Both the position numbers and the translations under genes were made by a program. Of a DNA stretch of 64,000 bases, positions 34,904 through 44,451 are shown piece by piece (the first letter of the stretch is position 1; each line of letters starts with the position of its first letter). This DNA is from CAVSJA01 sp963728145 (lineage in GTDB: Bacteria > Bacteroidota > Bacteroidia > Chitinophagales > Chitinophagaceae), in the NCBI GenBank assembly GCA_963728145.1, contig CAVSJA010000007.1, positions 620,001 to 684,000 of the forward strand. Direction: 5' to 3'. A model generated the notes under the pieces. It saw only the letters and a program-made list of their open reading frames with translations, made no database searches and was not told where the DNA came from.

Positions 34904-36145
34904 TTATTTATTTACTTTCCAGCGTATTCCGGAGGCAAGGGCGAGAATTAGCAGAAGCTCAGCGATTGTTTTATAACGAACTATGGCCCCCGGGAAGGGA
35001 ACCGTGTAACCAATAAAGAGGTACAAAGAGCACCCGAAGAAGATAAAACTAAGGATTAAAGGATCGGTAACAGTAATTTTCCAATCTTTTTCTTTTCTAA
35101 ATATGAACAGGAGGCTTAGCAGAATTAATAATATCACTTCCAACGATGCCATTATTTGAAGCGGATCTTTGGCTTCCCATGGATAGGGTCTCAAAAAAGT
35201 ATTATTGATCGCCTGCGGCAGCACTTGCCCGAATGAAGGAACATTCGGTTTCAGACTGTCGAGCTTAAAAACTGTATTTCCTTTCAGCTTGAAATATTCA
35301 TATTGCCTTTGTGCAACTACGGAAGGGAGATTCTTCGTTGAAGAAATAAATAGTGTTCCAAAAAAAATAAGAATAGAAATACCATAAGTGATGAGAAATA
35401 CTTTCGCCGGTTTCAAGCCAAACCTTGACGAAACGAACCAACTCAGCAGGCAGGGGACTAATAAGAGTACAAGAACGTTTCTGAAGATCAGCACACCAGT
35501 TAGTGCAAGTATCGCTAAAATGATAGCAAATCTTCTTCTTTCATTCAGCCATCGATAAAACTGAAGAAAAAGCAATGCGATGAAAAAGAATACCAGGCCA
35601 TCGCCTCTTATACCACTCAGCCAGAATACGACAGGTGGAAACAGGAAAATAGAAATAAAAAATATTCTTCGTTTAGCCGGATATTTTCTGACCATTAAAC
35701 TGAACAACCAGTAATGTCCCCAAAACACAAATGCATTGAAGAAAACCACATTCACGTAATAATTGCCCCTGCTGAAAATATTGAACACGGCGAGTAGTTT
35801 CAGCATCAGCCAGGTTTCGAGATCCATTATATAATACTGAATAGCCTGCCATCCGTTGGTCGATCCCTTAATTGCGCTTGCAGGCGTGAGGTCCCTAAAA
35901 AATTCCAAAGGTGCGTGGATCATTTTATCATATTCACCAATGGATTGCTGATGATATGCCCAGGTATCATCGCCTCCAAAATAATTCAGGAAAATATAAC
36001 CATAAGCGCATCCTGCTATCACTTTAATCCCAAGCGCGATCAGGATCTCATAAGTAGAAAGAGAAATGTTTTTTCTAAGAAGCAATCTTCTTGTTAGGAA
36101 AACAAACAATAAATAGAAAAGTATTACGGCCAGTATAACAGGCAT
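34904..36145 (-). CDS. Polytopic membrane protein, GT-C-like
   Basis: A 413-residue protein with about 10-11 transmembrane helices (for example ILAVILFYLLFVFLTR, IFFISIFLFPPVVFWLSG, FAIILAILALTGVLIF). A large first extracytoplasmic loop has FGGDDTWAYH, an acidic pair where GT-C glycosyltransferases place their catalytic Asp. It may be a lipid-linked sugar transferase or a polysaccharide polymerase. It lies between glutamine synthetase and three glycosyltransferase genes, which supports an envelope polysaccharide role, but the specific reaction is unknown. Confidence 0.6.
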   Translation of the reverse strand: MPVILAVILFYLLFVFLTRRLLLRKNISLSTYEILIALGIKVIAGCAYGYIFLNYFGGDDTWAYHQQSIGEYDKMIHAPLEFFRDLTPASAIKGSTNGWQAIQYYIMDLETWLMLKLLAVFNIFSRGNYYVNVVFFNAFVFWGHYWLFSLMVRKYPAKRRIFFISIFLFPPVVFWLSGIRGDGLVFFFIALLFLQFYRWLNERRRFAIILAILALTGVLIFRNVLVLLLVPCLLSWFVSSRFGLKPAKVFLITYGISILIFFGTLFISSTKNLPSVVAQRQYEYFKLKGNTVFKLDSLKPNVPSFGQVLPQAINNTFLRPYPWEAKDPLQIMASLEVILLILLSLLFIFRKEKDWKITVTDPLILSFIFFGCSLYLFIGYTVPFPGAIVRYKTIAELLLILALASGIRWKVNK

Positions 36146-36205
36146 AGATCAGGTTTCTTCCGGGTTTACTGCTCAAATCTATAAATTTGAGGTTAATATT
36201 TGAGA

Positions 36206-37351
36206 ATGGCTGATCAATCCCGACCAAATAAACTGATCGCATTTGTATCCAATAGCGCCTGGTCCGTGTACAATTTCAGGATGGATGTGATCCGTCATTT
36301 GATCCAGCAGGGATATCAGGTGCTGGTGCTCGCCCCCGATGACGAGTTTTCAAAATACCTGGTCGGGGAGGGTTGCCGCTTTCACACATTGGATTTTGAT
36401 AACAAGACGGAAAACCCCTTTCAGGATTATGGCTTTTACCGCCAATTGAAAAAACTCTACAATGAATACAGGCCGGATTTCATTTTTCACTTTGTCGCCA
36501 AACCGAATATTTACGGTTCCCTGGCGGCGGCGGCTGTCGGCATTCCATCTGTAGCTGTAATTACGGGATTAGGTTATCCATTTGCGAAAAGGAATTGGTT
36601 ATACCGGGTGGTAAAATTCCTTTATCGCAAAGCACTCAGGAAACCGATCGAAGTTTGGTTTTTGAATAATGAGGATGCTAAGGTCTTCATCACAGAAAGA
36701 TTGGTGAAAATTGAAAAGGTGAAAGTATTGCCCGGGGAAGGAGTGAATACTGAACATTTTTCTCCCGATCCGGCAATGGGTCGTGACCAGGATGGTCCAT
36801 TTAATTTTTTGATGAGCACAAGGCTGCTTAAGAGCAAGGGGATTGGATTGTTTGCCGACGCGGCCCGCATACTAAAAAAGAAAAACTATGATGTTCGGTT
36901 CGAGTTGGTCGGTTTCTTCGAAAAACATCACCCTGATTCGATAACCCAGGAAGATATCAATAAATGGGAAAAAGAGGGATTGATCCACTATGGCGGATTT
37001 GCACCTGATGTAAGGAAATTTCTAAGAAAAGCTGATTGTTTTGTATTTCCATCTTTTTACAGCGAAGGCGTTCCTCGCTGCCTGATGGAAGCAGCTTCAA
37101 TGGAATTGCCAATCATTACTTCAATGAATAGAGGATGCAAAGAAGTTGTGCTAAATAATTCTACTGGTTATATCGTAAATGCCAACGATCCATTTGACCT
37201 TGCTGATAAGATGGAGAAGATGATCAATCTTTCGGAAGAAGAACGAAAACGAATGGGTAAAAACGGCCGATCATTAGTTATAAGAAAGTTTGAGATTAGC
37301 AAGGTTATTGATGAGTATACTGATACTCTTAATCGCGATCTCCCGGATTGA
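36206..37351 (+). CDS. Glycosyltransferase family 4 (PglA/GT1-fold type)
   Basis: 382 residues from the ATG at 36206. FVSNSAWSVYNFRMDVIRHL and PDFIFHFVAKPNIYGSLAAA resemble family 4 enzymes such as PglA and related undecaprenyl-PP-sugar transferases. C-terminal donor-binding signals are GVNTEHFSPDP, RLLKSKGIGLFADAA, FVFPSFYSEGVPRCLMEAAS (the E-x7-E-type loop region) and the following PIITSMNRGCKEV. It is cytoplasmic and probably works at the membrane on a lipid-linked oligosaccharide. It ends 90 bases from the convergent glycosyltransferase at 37441. Confidence 0.87.
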   Translation: MADQSRPNKLIAFVSNSAWSVYNFRMDVIRHLIQQGYQVLVLAPDDEFSKYLVGEGCRFHTLDFDNKTENPFQDYGFYRQLKKLYNEYRPDFIFHFVAKPNIYGSLAAAAVGIPSVAVITGLGYPFAKRNWLYRVVKFLYRKALRKPIEVWFLNNEDAKVFITERLVKIEKVKVLPGEGVNTEHFSPDPAMGRDQDGPFNFLMSTRLLKSKGIGLFADAARILKKKNYDVRFELVGFFEKHHPDSITQEDINKWEKEGLIHYGGFAPDVRKFLRKADCFVFPSFYSEGVPRCLMEAASMELPIITSMNRGCKEVVLNNSTGYIVNANDPFDLADKMEKMINLSEEERKRMGKNGRSLVIRKFEISKVIDEYTDTLNRDLPD

Positions 37352-37355
37352 TTTT

Positions 37356-37431
37356 GGATGGTTTGATTGTTTGATTGTTGGGTTTACTATTTGTAGGCCC
37401 AACAATCAAACAATCCAGCCATCAAACCATC
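37356..37431. repeat. Inverted simple repeat, word TTTGATTG
   Basis: Left arm 37356-37382 and right arm 37398-37431 are near-perfect reverse complements (GGTTTGATTGTTTGATTG against CAATCAAACAATCCAGCC and AAACC) with a loop of about 16 bases. It fills the space between two convergent glycosyltransferase genes. Confidence 0.82.
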
Positions 37432-37440
37432 TACTTTTAA

Positions 37441-38367
37441 TCAGACAGACTTTATGGTGGCAGGATACTTAGTCATCAAGAACTCCAGCACCCCCGAACT
37501 TCGGATTTGATTTTCCCAGGTCAAGTCTTCAATCTTCGGAGATTGATAACTGTGCCGCCGAATATTTTCCCAGGAAAAGTTTGAAAGATCTTCTTCCAGG
37601 AAAAAGTAATTCCCGCCATTTTCCTTTTGGAATTTTTCTATCCAATTATATTTTGAGGAAATGATCGGGATATTACAAGCAGCAAATTCCAGGAACTTTG
37701 TTGAGGTTTGTTGCGTGAAGGGTTCTTCAATTGGGATATAATTTATTCCGTAAGAAGATTGAAGGATATATTCCCTTACCTGTTCATGTGACACAGGCCC
37801 ATCAAAAATTATGTTGTTGTACATTCGGTAAATTGCCGCTAGCTTGTCATAATCCCTTCCGAGAAGTAGAATTGTCTTTTTCTGCATTTTTCCATTCGCA
37901 AAACAATTCAACAACTTTTCGGGCTTTCTTCTGGGTGATAGATCGCCGGTATAAATAAAATCATATTTTCTTTCAATCGGATAAGTTGGAGGATTGAGCC
38001 ATTCGGGAGAAATGCCCATATCCCGAAAACCATAAGGAATTCGATCCCGAAAGCGATAACTTTTTTTCACATATTCATTCAGGTAGATCCGGAAATCCGG
38101 TTGACTGTTGAAAAAACGTTTAAACCAGTTCTTCCATTTATGATTTGGAGGCACTGAACTCGAACCATATTCATGGATCCGGATGATGCCTTCTTTTGGT
38201 TTTGTGAAATCAGTACCCATGAATCTCCATTCAACATTGCGATGCGTAAGGCCAATCTCATCCTGGCTTACTACAAGGCATTCGACATTAAAGTTGGTGA
38301 AGAACCGGATATAAGCATCTATCTCCGGCAGAAATGCGCGGTTATTGTGCACAAAGGCAATGGTCAT
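37441..38367 (-). CDS. Glycosyltransferase-like protein, GT-B fold
   Basis: A 308-residue protein. FIYTGDLSPRRKPEKLLN and TILLLGRDYDKLAAIYR followed by GPVSHEQVREYILQSSYG and EEPFTQQTSTKFLEFAACNI match the C-terminal half of family 1/4 glycosyltransferases (the P-x2-T-K-F-L-E-F donor loop). The N-terminal domain is short. The gene starts about 90 bases from purL on the opposite strand. Donor and acceptor sugars are unknown; with its neighbours it suggests surface glycan assembly. Confidence 0.7.
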   Translation of the reverse strand: MTIAFVHNNRAFLPEIDAYIRFFTNFNVECLVVSQDEIGLTHRNVEWRFMGTDFTKPKEGIIRIHEYGSSSVPPNHKWKNWFKRFFNSQPDFRIYLNEYVKKSYRFRDRIPYGFRDMGISPEWLNPPTYPIERKYDFIYTGDLSPRRKPEKLLNCFANGKMQKKTILLLGRDYDKLAAIYRMYNNIIFDGPVSHEQVREYILQSSYGINYIPIEEPFTQQTSTKFLEFAACNIPIISSKYNWIEKFQKENGGNYFFLEEDLSNFSWENIRRHSYQSPKIEDLTWENQIRSSGVLEFLMTKYPATIKSV

Positions 38368-38456
38368 AAAAGGTTAGTAAGCTGCGATAAAATTATAAAG
38401 AAGATTCCACAGTGCTTCGTACTTTTGATCTTTCTCAGATTACCCGCAAAAAATCT

Positions 38457-40688
38457 ATGGAAGTTACTGTTGAAACGGCGAAACAATTGCGCCTGACTGA
38501 AGAGGAATTCGAATTAATCAAAAAAAAACTTGGACGTACCCCAAACTTCAATGAACTCTGCGCCTTCAGTGGAATGTGGAGTGAGCATTGCAGTTACAAG
38601 AATTCTATTAAATGGTTGAAGACTTTACCTCGTGAGGGGAAAAAAATGCTCGTTAAAGCAGGAGAGGAGAATGCCGGCCTGATGGATATTGGGGATGGTT
38701 ATGGAGTCGTATTCAAGATTGAATCACACAACCACCCTTCGGCTATCGAACCTTTCCAGGGTGCGGCTACCGGAGTCGGCGGAATTCATCGCGATATTTT
38801 CACTATGGGTGCAAGACCTATTGCTTCACTCAATTCACTTCGGTTCGGTGATTTGAAAGAATCAAAGACCCAACACCTGCTGGCAGGAGTGGTACATGGA
38901 ATTGGCCATTATGGAAACTGTTTTGGTGTACCAACTGTTGGAGGTGAAATTTATTTTGAAGATTGTTATCATACCAACCCGCTCGTAAATGCAATGAGTG
39001 TTGGTATACTAAAGAATGGTGAAACTGTTTCTGCAACCGCAAAGGGTATTGGTAATCCCGTATTCTTTGTTGGCTCAGCCACGGGCAAGGATGGAATTGG
39101 TGGTGCCTCTTTTGCTTCTGCAGATATAACTGAAGAAAGTACGGAAGAATTACCGGCAGTTCAGGTGGGTGATCCTTTCCAGGAAAAGAAATTGCTGGAA
39201 GCATGCCTGGAAGTAATTCGCACTGGCGCTGTAGTTGGCATGCAGGACATGGGTGCTGCGGGAATTATATGCTCGACATCCGAAATGAGCGCTAAAGGAG
39301 AAGTTGGAATGCGAATAGATCTCGATAAGGTTCCCACACGTCAAAAGAACATGAAGGCATGGGAACTTTTATTAAGTGAAAGCCAGGAGCGAATGCTGAT
39401 GGTAGTTGAAAAAGGAAAAGAGGAACCTGTAAAAAAGATTTTCGAAAAATGGGATCTTCCCTGCAGTGAAATAGGAGAGGTAACCGGCGATGGCATTCTC
39501 AGGTTCTATATGAATGGTCAGTTAGAAGCAGAGCTCCCTGCGCATGATTTGGTTCTCGGTGGAGGTGCTCCACAATACGAAAGAAAATTCAAGGAGCCTG
39601 CTTACTTTGAAAAGATAAAGAGTTTCAATCCTGATAAGATTTCTGTTCCCAAAAATTTAAAAGCAGTAGCTGAACAATTGATCAGCATTCCCAATATTGC
39701 TTCCAAGCGTTGGATATATGTGCAATATGACAGTATGGTGGGAACAGTAAATGCTTCCACCAATGCCCCCAGTGATGCTGCGATAGTTATTGCAAAGCCA
39801 ACTGATAAAGGTCTTGCGTTGACAACGGATTGCAATAGCCGATATGTTTTTGCAGACCCCTATAAAGGTGGAATGATCGCAGTTGCAGAAGCAGCGCGCA
39901 ATATCGTTTGCAGTGGTGGCCAACCATTAGGGATAACCAATTGTTTGAATTTTGGAAATCCGTATGATCCCGAAGTTTATTATCAATTTGTAGAAGCAAT
40001 AAAGGGAATGGGAGAAGCCTGCCGCAAATTTGATACACCTGTTACAGGTGGCAATGTGAGTTTTTATAATCAAAATCCGGATGGCGCGGTCTATCCAACT
40101 CCTACAATTGGCATGGTTGGGTTACTCGATGACGTGAATTGTAAAATGACAATGGATTTCAAATCAGACTATGACCTGATCTATTTATTAGGAAAAAGCA
40201 GCGATGATATCGCGTCTTCGGAATATATTCATAAGGTTCAAAAAATTGAGTATAGCCCTGCGCCCCGGTTTGACATTGATGAAGAACTTGCGTTGCAAAA
40301 GAAAGTACTTGAATTGATCAAAAAAGGATTGATAGAATCGGCACATGATATCAGTGAGGGCGGCTTATTTATTTCTTTGGTGGAAAGCGGATTCAATAAT
40401 GAGTTGGGATTTGATATTAAGACCAATCCTTCCGTACGTAAAGATGGTTTCCTCTTTGGTGAAGCACAAAGCAGGGTAGCCGTTAGCGTGAATGCTTCGA
40501 AACTTGAATCATTCGAAGCAGCGACCAAAGGAATTCCGTTTGAAAAGATCGGGATGGTTACAGGTGGAGAATTAAAAGTAGACGGGGAAGACTGGGGTAA
40601 TATCAGCTCCTGGAAGCAGAAATATGATAACGCGATCAGTCAATTGTTAGCTGGCCATGAAAGTGAGCATGCATTGACTTCGCTTTAA
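38457..40688 (+). CDS. purL: Phosphoribosylformylglycinamidine synthase subunit PurL
   Basis: The ATG at 38457 gives 743 residues, the size of the small-type PurL that works with PurQ and PurS. Visible signatures: FSGMWSEHCSYKNS, KIESHNHPSAIEPFQGAATG, GAGRP-like region RDIFTMGARPIASLNSL, MQDMGAAGIICSTSEMSAKG, ATP-site blocks YKGGMIAVAEAARNIVCSGG and GNVSFYNQNPDGA, and DISEGGLFISLVES. It converts FGAR to FGAM in purine synthesis. The 15-residue upstream extension is not conserved. The following intergenic hairpin separates it from hldD. Confidence 0.96.
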   Translation: MEVTVETAKQLRLTEEEFELIKKKLGRTPNFNELCAFSGMWSEHCSYKNSIKWLKTLPREGKKMLVKAGEENAGLMDIGDGYGVVFKIESHNHPSAIEPFQGAATGVGGIHRDIFTMGARPIASLNSLRFGDLKESKTQHLLAGVVHGIGHYGNCFGVPTVGGEIYFEDCYHTNPLVNAMSVGILKNGETVSATAKGIGNPVFFVGSATGKDGIGGASFASADITEESTEELPAVQVGDPFQEKKLLEACLEVIRTGAVVGMQDMGAAGIICSTSEMSAKGEVGMRIDLDKVPTRQKNMKAWELLLSESQERMLMVVEKGKEEPVKKIFEKWDLPCSEIGEVTGDGILRFYMNGQLEAELPAHDLVLGGGAPQYERKFKEPAYFEKIKSFNPDKISVPKNLKAVAEQLISIPNIASKRWIYVQYDSMVGTVNASTNAPSDAAIVIAKPTDKGLALTTDCNSRYVFADPYKGGMIAVAEAARNIVCSGGQPLGITNCLNFGNPYDPEVYYQFVEAIKGMGEACRKFDTPVTGGNVSFYNQNPDGAVYPTPTIGMVGLLDDVNCKMTMDFKSDYDLIYLLGKSSDDIASSEYIHKVQKIEYSPAPRFDIDEELALQKKVLELIKKGLIESAHDISEGGLFISLVESGFNNELGFDIKTNPSVRKDGFLFGEAQSRVAVSVNASKLESFEAATKGIPFEKIGMVTGGELKVDGEDWGNISSWKQKYDNAISQLLAGHESEHALTSL

Positions 40689-40695
40689 TTTTTTA

Positions 40696-40786
40696 GGTTG
40701 CTAGTTAACTGGTTGATTGGTTGATTAGTTAACTACCCAGTCAACTAGCTAACTAATCAAGCAATCAACCAGTTAACCAATCAACC
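40696..40786. repeat. Inverted simple repeat, word GGTTGATT, ending at the hldD start
   Basis: Left arm 40696-40734 (GGTTGCTAGTTAACTGGTTG, continuing with ATTGGTTGATTAGTTAACT) and right arm 40736-40786 are reverse complements with a few mismatches and an extra copy in the right arm; the loop is minimal. The right arm runs directly into the ATA codon that begins the hldD frame, with no ribosome binding site between. Confidence 0.82.
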
Positions 40787-41782
40787 ATAAAAAAGAACTC
40801 AACCATAGTAGTCACCGGCGCTGCCGGTTTCATAGGCAGCGTCCTTGTTGGTTATTTGAATGACAAGGGTTATAGTAACCTGATTTTGGTTGATGATTTT
40901 TCCAGAAAAGATAAACTGCCTAATCTGGAAGGAAAGAAATTCCTAACTAAAGTTGAACGCGAACAATTCTTTGATTGGTTATTTACGAATAAGCCTTCAA
41001 TAGATTTTATTTTTCATATTGGTGCACGCACAGATACAACTGAATTCGATTACGGAGTTCACCAGCACCTTAATGTGGATTACTCCAGGAAGATCTGGGA
41101 TTTTTGCACAGTTCAACAAGTACCCCTGGTTTATGCAAGTTCTGCTGCAACTTATGGGTCAGGAGAATTTGGATACAATGATGATCACGAAATCTGCCAT
41201 CGCTTAAAGCCATTGAATCCTTACGGGGAATCTAAGAATGAATTCGACAAATGGGTACTTCACCAGGAAGTTCATCCGCCGTTTTGGGCAGGCTTGAAAT
41301 TCTTTAATGTGTACGGCCCCAATGAATATCACAAGGGTCGGATGGCAAGCGTGATCTTTCATGCTTCAAAACAGATTAACGAGACTTCTGAAGTTAAGCT
41401 CTTTCGTTCCCATCGTCCGGATTTCCTGGATGGTCAACAATTGCGTGATTTCATTTATGTGAAAGATGTTGTAAAGGTTTGTTATTGGTTCATGGAAGTA
41501 GTTGCCAAAGGGAAGGTTCAAAGCGGAATCTATAACCTGGGCACAGGAAAGGCAAGAACCTTCAATGACCTGGTAAAAGCGACATTCCACGGATTCGATA
41601 AGGAACCAAGGATCAGGTATATCGATATGCCTGAGGATATACGCAATACCTATCAGTATTTCACTGAAGCAAATATGAAAAAACTTCGCAATGCGGGCTA
41701 TGGGGAAGAATTCCATTCGCTCGAAGCAGGAATTGATGACTATGTAAGAAATTATCTCTCACAGCAGCGGTATTACAACTGA
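40787..41782 (+). CDS. hldD: ADP-L-glycero-D-manno-heptose 6-epimerase (start codon unclear)
   Basis: The protein begins IVVTGAAGFIGSVLVGYLN, the Rossmann loop of HldD, then HIGARTDTTEFDYG, YASSAATYGSG, the catalytic NPYGESKNEFDKW (Y-x-x-x-K), FFNVYGPNEYHKGRM and the GKARTFNDLVKA region; it epimerises ADP-heptose for lipopolysaccharide core. No ATG, GTG or TTG lies before this N-terminus in frame: the first usable codon is ATA at 40787, right after the inverted repeat. A TTG at 40856 would delete the Rossmann loop. Either ATA is used, or the start has been lost or mis-sequenced. Confidence 0.88.
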   Translation: MKKNSTIVVTGAAGFIGSVLVGYLNDKGYSNLILVDDFSRKDKLPNLEGKKFLTKVEREQFFDWLFTNKPSIDFIFHIGARTDTTEFDYGVHQHLNVDYSRKIWDFCTVQQVPLVYASSAATYGSGEFGYNDDHEICHRLKPLNPYGESKNEFDKWVLHQEVHPPFWAGLKFFNVYGPNEYHKGRMASVIFHASKQINETSEVKLFRSHRPDFLDGQQLRDFIYVKDVVKVCYWFMEVVAKGKVQSGIYNLGTGKARTFNDLVKATFHGFDKEPRIRYIDMPEDIRNTYQYFTEANMKKLRNAGYGEEFHSLEAGIDDYVRNYLSQQRYYN

Positions 41783-41829
41783 TCCTGCAATTTGTCTTAA
41801 ATTGAAGCACACAAGACAAAGCAAGTACT

Positions 41830-42627
41830 ATGAGCAAAAAGATCGCCATTATAGGCGGGGGAAATCTTGGTGCGTCCATCGCGGAAGGGCTCATCAATAG
41901 TGGCTTTTCAAAGCCGGCAGATATCATGGTTACACGGCGTAACCTGAATCCAATTCAATATCTCGCACAAAAAAAGGTAAAGCTATCAACTGATAATCTT
42001 GAAGCATTGAAATTTGCTGACCTCGTCATTCTTGCTGTAAAGCCTTTCCAGATTGATGCGATATTGCAGGAATTGAATCATGGATTCAGAATTAAAAATC
42101 ACGTATTGGTCTCCGTTGTTACCGGTATCAGCATCTCGCATATACTAAGTAAAACGGATAAAAAATTATCGGTGATCCGCGCGATGCCAAATACTGCGAT
42201 CGCAATACAGGAAAGCATGACCTGTCTTGCTGCACATGAGGCGACAAAGGATCAATTGAAATTCATCGAAGATCTTTTCAGCCAATTGGGAAAGATTGCA
42301 TGGATCGACGAGAAGTTAATGGATGCTGCTACCGTTTTGGGCGCTTGCGGCACCGCATATGCGATGCGTTATATCCGGGCAAATATCCAGGGAGGAATCC
42401 AGATCGGTTTTGATGCAGCTACAGCAAGCTTAATTGCAGCACAAACTGTAAAGGGAGCAGCTGAATTATTGTTGAAAAAAGGCGCTCACCCTGAACAGGA
42501 AATTGATAAGGTTACTACTCCTAAGGGATGTACGATAGCAGGCCTCAATGAGATGGAACATCAGGGCTTCAGCTCATCGCTGATAAAGGGCATTGTGGCC
42601 AGTTACGACAAAATCGCAAAGGATTGA
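41830..42627 (+). CDS. proC: Pyrroline-5-carboxylate reductase
   Basis: A 265-residue enzyme of proline synthesis. IAIIGGGNLGASIAEGLI is the NAD(P)H-binding loop; LVSVVTGISISHIL, VIRAMPNTAIAIQESMTCLA and the C-terminal block VTTPKGCTIAGLNEME, where proline is contacted, are all conserved. It lies 47 bases after hldD but the two are functionally unrelated; they may share transcription. Confidence 0.95.
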   Translation: MSKKIAIIGGGNLGASIAEGLINSGFSKPADIMVTRRNLNPIQYLAQKKVKLSTDNLEALKFADLVILAVKPFQIDAILQELNHGFRIKNHVLVSVVTGISISHILSKTDKKLSVIRAMPNTAIAIQESMTCLAAHEATKDQLKFIEDLFSQLGKIAWIDEKLMDAATVLGACGTAYAMRYIRANIQGGIQIGFDAATASLIAAQTVKGAAELLLKKGAHPEQEIDKVTTPKGCTIAGLNEMEHQGFSSSLIKGIVASYDKIAKD

Positions 42628-42769
42628 AAATAAGGCCCATTTTCTGCCAATCTTTCGCCCAGTACCTCAAAAAACTCGTTGATTGACTTGTAGATATACT
42701 AAAGATTTTCTTTTTTCGTTTTCGATATACCAATCCATATCATAGAGAAAAACCCCTAAACCGGTAACT

Positions 42770-42949
42770 ATGAAAAACGAAAAGATCAGCCATTTTGTGC
42801 TGATAGCAGAGATATTAATAATCGTACTCCTACACCTCAATAAAGGTCAGGACAATCCAACTGTAACGCAAAGCAACCAGAGCGTTAAAACTTTTTCTTC
42901 GAACAATCAGCCAACTTCTATTTTTGTGGTTTCTCAAGCGCCAAGATAG
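42770..42949 (+). CDS. Small membrane protein of unknown function
   Basis: A 59-codon frame from ATG to TAG encodes a protein with one hydrophobic segment (FVLIAEILIIVLLH) flanked by charged residues and an Asn/Gln/Ser-rich tail (NPTVTQSNQSVKTFSSNNQ). A GGTAACT upstream is a weak ribosome binding site. It lies 30 bases before the glycosyltransferase at 42981 on the same strand. The composition is like a real protein, but no family is recognised, so it may be a chance frame. Confidence 0.45.
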   Translation: MKNEKISHFVLIAEILIIVLLHLNKGQDNPTVTQSNQSVKTFSSNNQPTSIFVVSQAPR

Positions 42950-42980
42950 GCCCGCGGAATAGAAGAGGAAATTGTTTCTT

Positions 42981-44009
42981 ATGAAAATTGCATTTACAAT
43001 CTGTTCTAATAATTATCTGTCACTTGCAAGAGCGCTCGGTAAATCGCTTCTCAACCACAATCCTGAATACACTTTCTTTATCGGACTCGTTGATAAACTA
43101 AATCCTGAGATCAGTCAGTATTACCAGGATTATGAAGTTATCCCCTGCGCTGAAATCGGTCTGCAAGAATTGGACGAGATGGCAAAGAAGTACTCCATCG
43201 CCGAATTCAATACTTCCGTAAAGCCCTTTTACTTTAATTATTTCCATAAGCGTTTTCCTGATGTAAATCAGATTCTTTTCGTGGATCCGGACATGTTGGT
43301 GTATGATCGTCTCACAGACCTGGATACGCTGCATGCGTCTTATGATATCCTGCTTACGCCACATATCCTTCATCCCATGCCATTGGATGGAAAGAATCCA
43401 TCGGAGATCTCTTACCTCGCGACGGGAACTTTCAACCTTGGATTTCTTTCATTAAAGATGAGCCCGATAACCCGTGAATTTCTTGCGTGGTGGAGTGAAC
43501 GACTCAAACATTATTGCACATTCGATTTTCCAAAAGGATTATTCGTAGACCAAAAATGGGTAAACCTGGTTCCAGTCTTTTTTAATTCCGTTTATATCAT
43601 TCGCAATCCCGGATATAATATAGCTTACTGGAATATCCACGAACGAAAAGTTGAATGGAAGAATGATAAGGTTCGCGTGAATAATGATTTTCCTTTGGTG
43701 ATCTACCATTTCAGCAGCGTCAATATCCGCGATAGTAAATTATTTTACAAGCAACAGGATCGCTTCGTTGATGAGGATTTTCCAGAGGTGGTGAAATTGT
43801 TTATGGACTACAGAGTCAAAGTACTGGCGGAAGGATACCTGGAAACCTGTAAACTTCCTTGTTATTATGTATCTATGCATGATGAACACATCAAGGATGA
43901 AATGAAGAAGAGAATGGATGGAAGACTTAAACTTTTCTTCAAAGCCATCATACCCAAACCAGTGAGACAGAATGTGAAGGAAAAATTGAAGCGACTCATC
44001 GGGGATTGA
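42981..44009 (+). CDS. Glycosyltransferase (GT-A, family 8-like)
   Basis: 342 residues from the ATG at 42981, preceded by a GAGGAAA site. The N-terminus MKIAFTICSNNYLSLARALG, the DxD motif in ILFVDPDMLVYDRL, GTFNLGFLSLKMSP and a late IYHFSSVNIRD segment resemble family 8 and related retaining glycosyltransferases; DPD would bind the metal-nucleotide sugar. The substrate is unknown. It adds to the set of envelope glycan genes in 34904-44009. Confidence 0.8.
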   Translation: MKIAFTICSNNYLSLARALGKSLLNHNPEYTFFIGLVDKLNPEISQYYQDYEVIPCAEIGLQELDEMAKKYSIAEFNTSVKPFYFNYFHKRFPDVNQILFVDPDMLVYDRLTDLDTLHASYDILLTPHILHPMPLDGKNPSEISYLATGTFNLGFLSLKMSPITREFLAWWSERLKHYCTFDFPKGLFVDQKWVNLVPVFFNSVYIIRNPGYNIAYWNIHERKVEWKNDKVRVNNDFPLVIYHFSSVNIRDSKLFYKQQDRFVDEDFPEVVKLFMDYRVKVLAEGYLETCKLPCYYVSMHDEHIKDEMKKRMDGRLKLFFKAIIPKPVRQNVKEKLKRLIGD

Positions 44010-44451
44010 CGCCCAACGGAATTTCGTTCCCGAACTTTCGTCCCGAAGGTTCGGGATACGAGCTGTGTTTACCGGTTCACTTGCTAGCTCCTGTTTTTCA
44101 ACGCGAAACATACTCGACGCCTCACGCGCATATGGATACTCGCCTTTCCGTTAAAAGTATTCCTCAACATATCAACATTTCGAAAATCGTCCCTATTATT
44201 ATCGGAAGTAAATCGTAAATTTTTCTTAGGTTTGCATGACCTTCTGGAATTACTCCTCCATTTACATTATTGGATTTCCACAGGTCAACGGGTGGGTTGC
44301 CTTTTTTGAACATTACTTATAAAATTCTACCATTTCGATAGGCTGAAGTTTGGTCGAAATGGGATTAAACCTTGGCCTTGATATCGCAGGAAGGGAAAGT
44401 CTTGTGTGGCTCATTCATTTTAATTGATAAATGAATTTTTAATAATATACC
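44010..44451. other. Intergenic region upstream of pyrG
   Basis: Contains two hairpins: TCCCGAAC (near 44027-44035) against GTTCGGGA (near 44050-44056), and CATTTCG (44333) against CGAAATG (44355). A TAGGTTTG box at 44227-44234 is a weak promoter candidate for pyrG, over 200 bases before its ATG. No gene was recognised. Confidence 0.45.

Noticed and set aside
44010..44451. tRNA or other structured RNA before pyrG
   Set aside because: Hairpins are present but no cloverleaf, T-loop consensus or known riboswitch core was seen.
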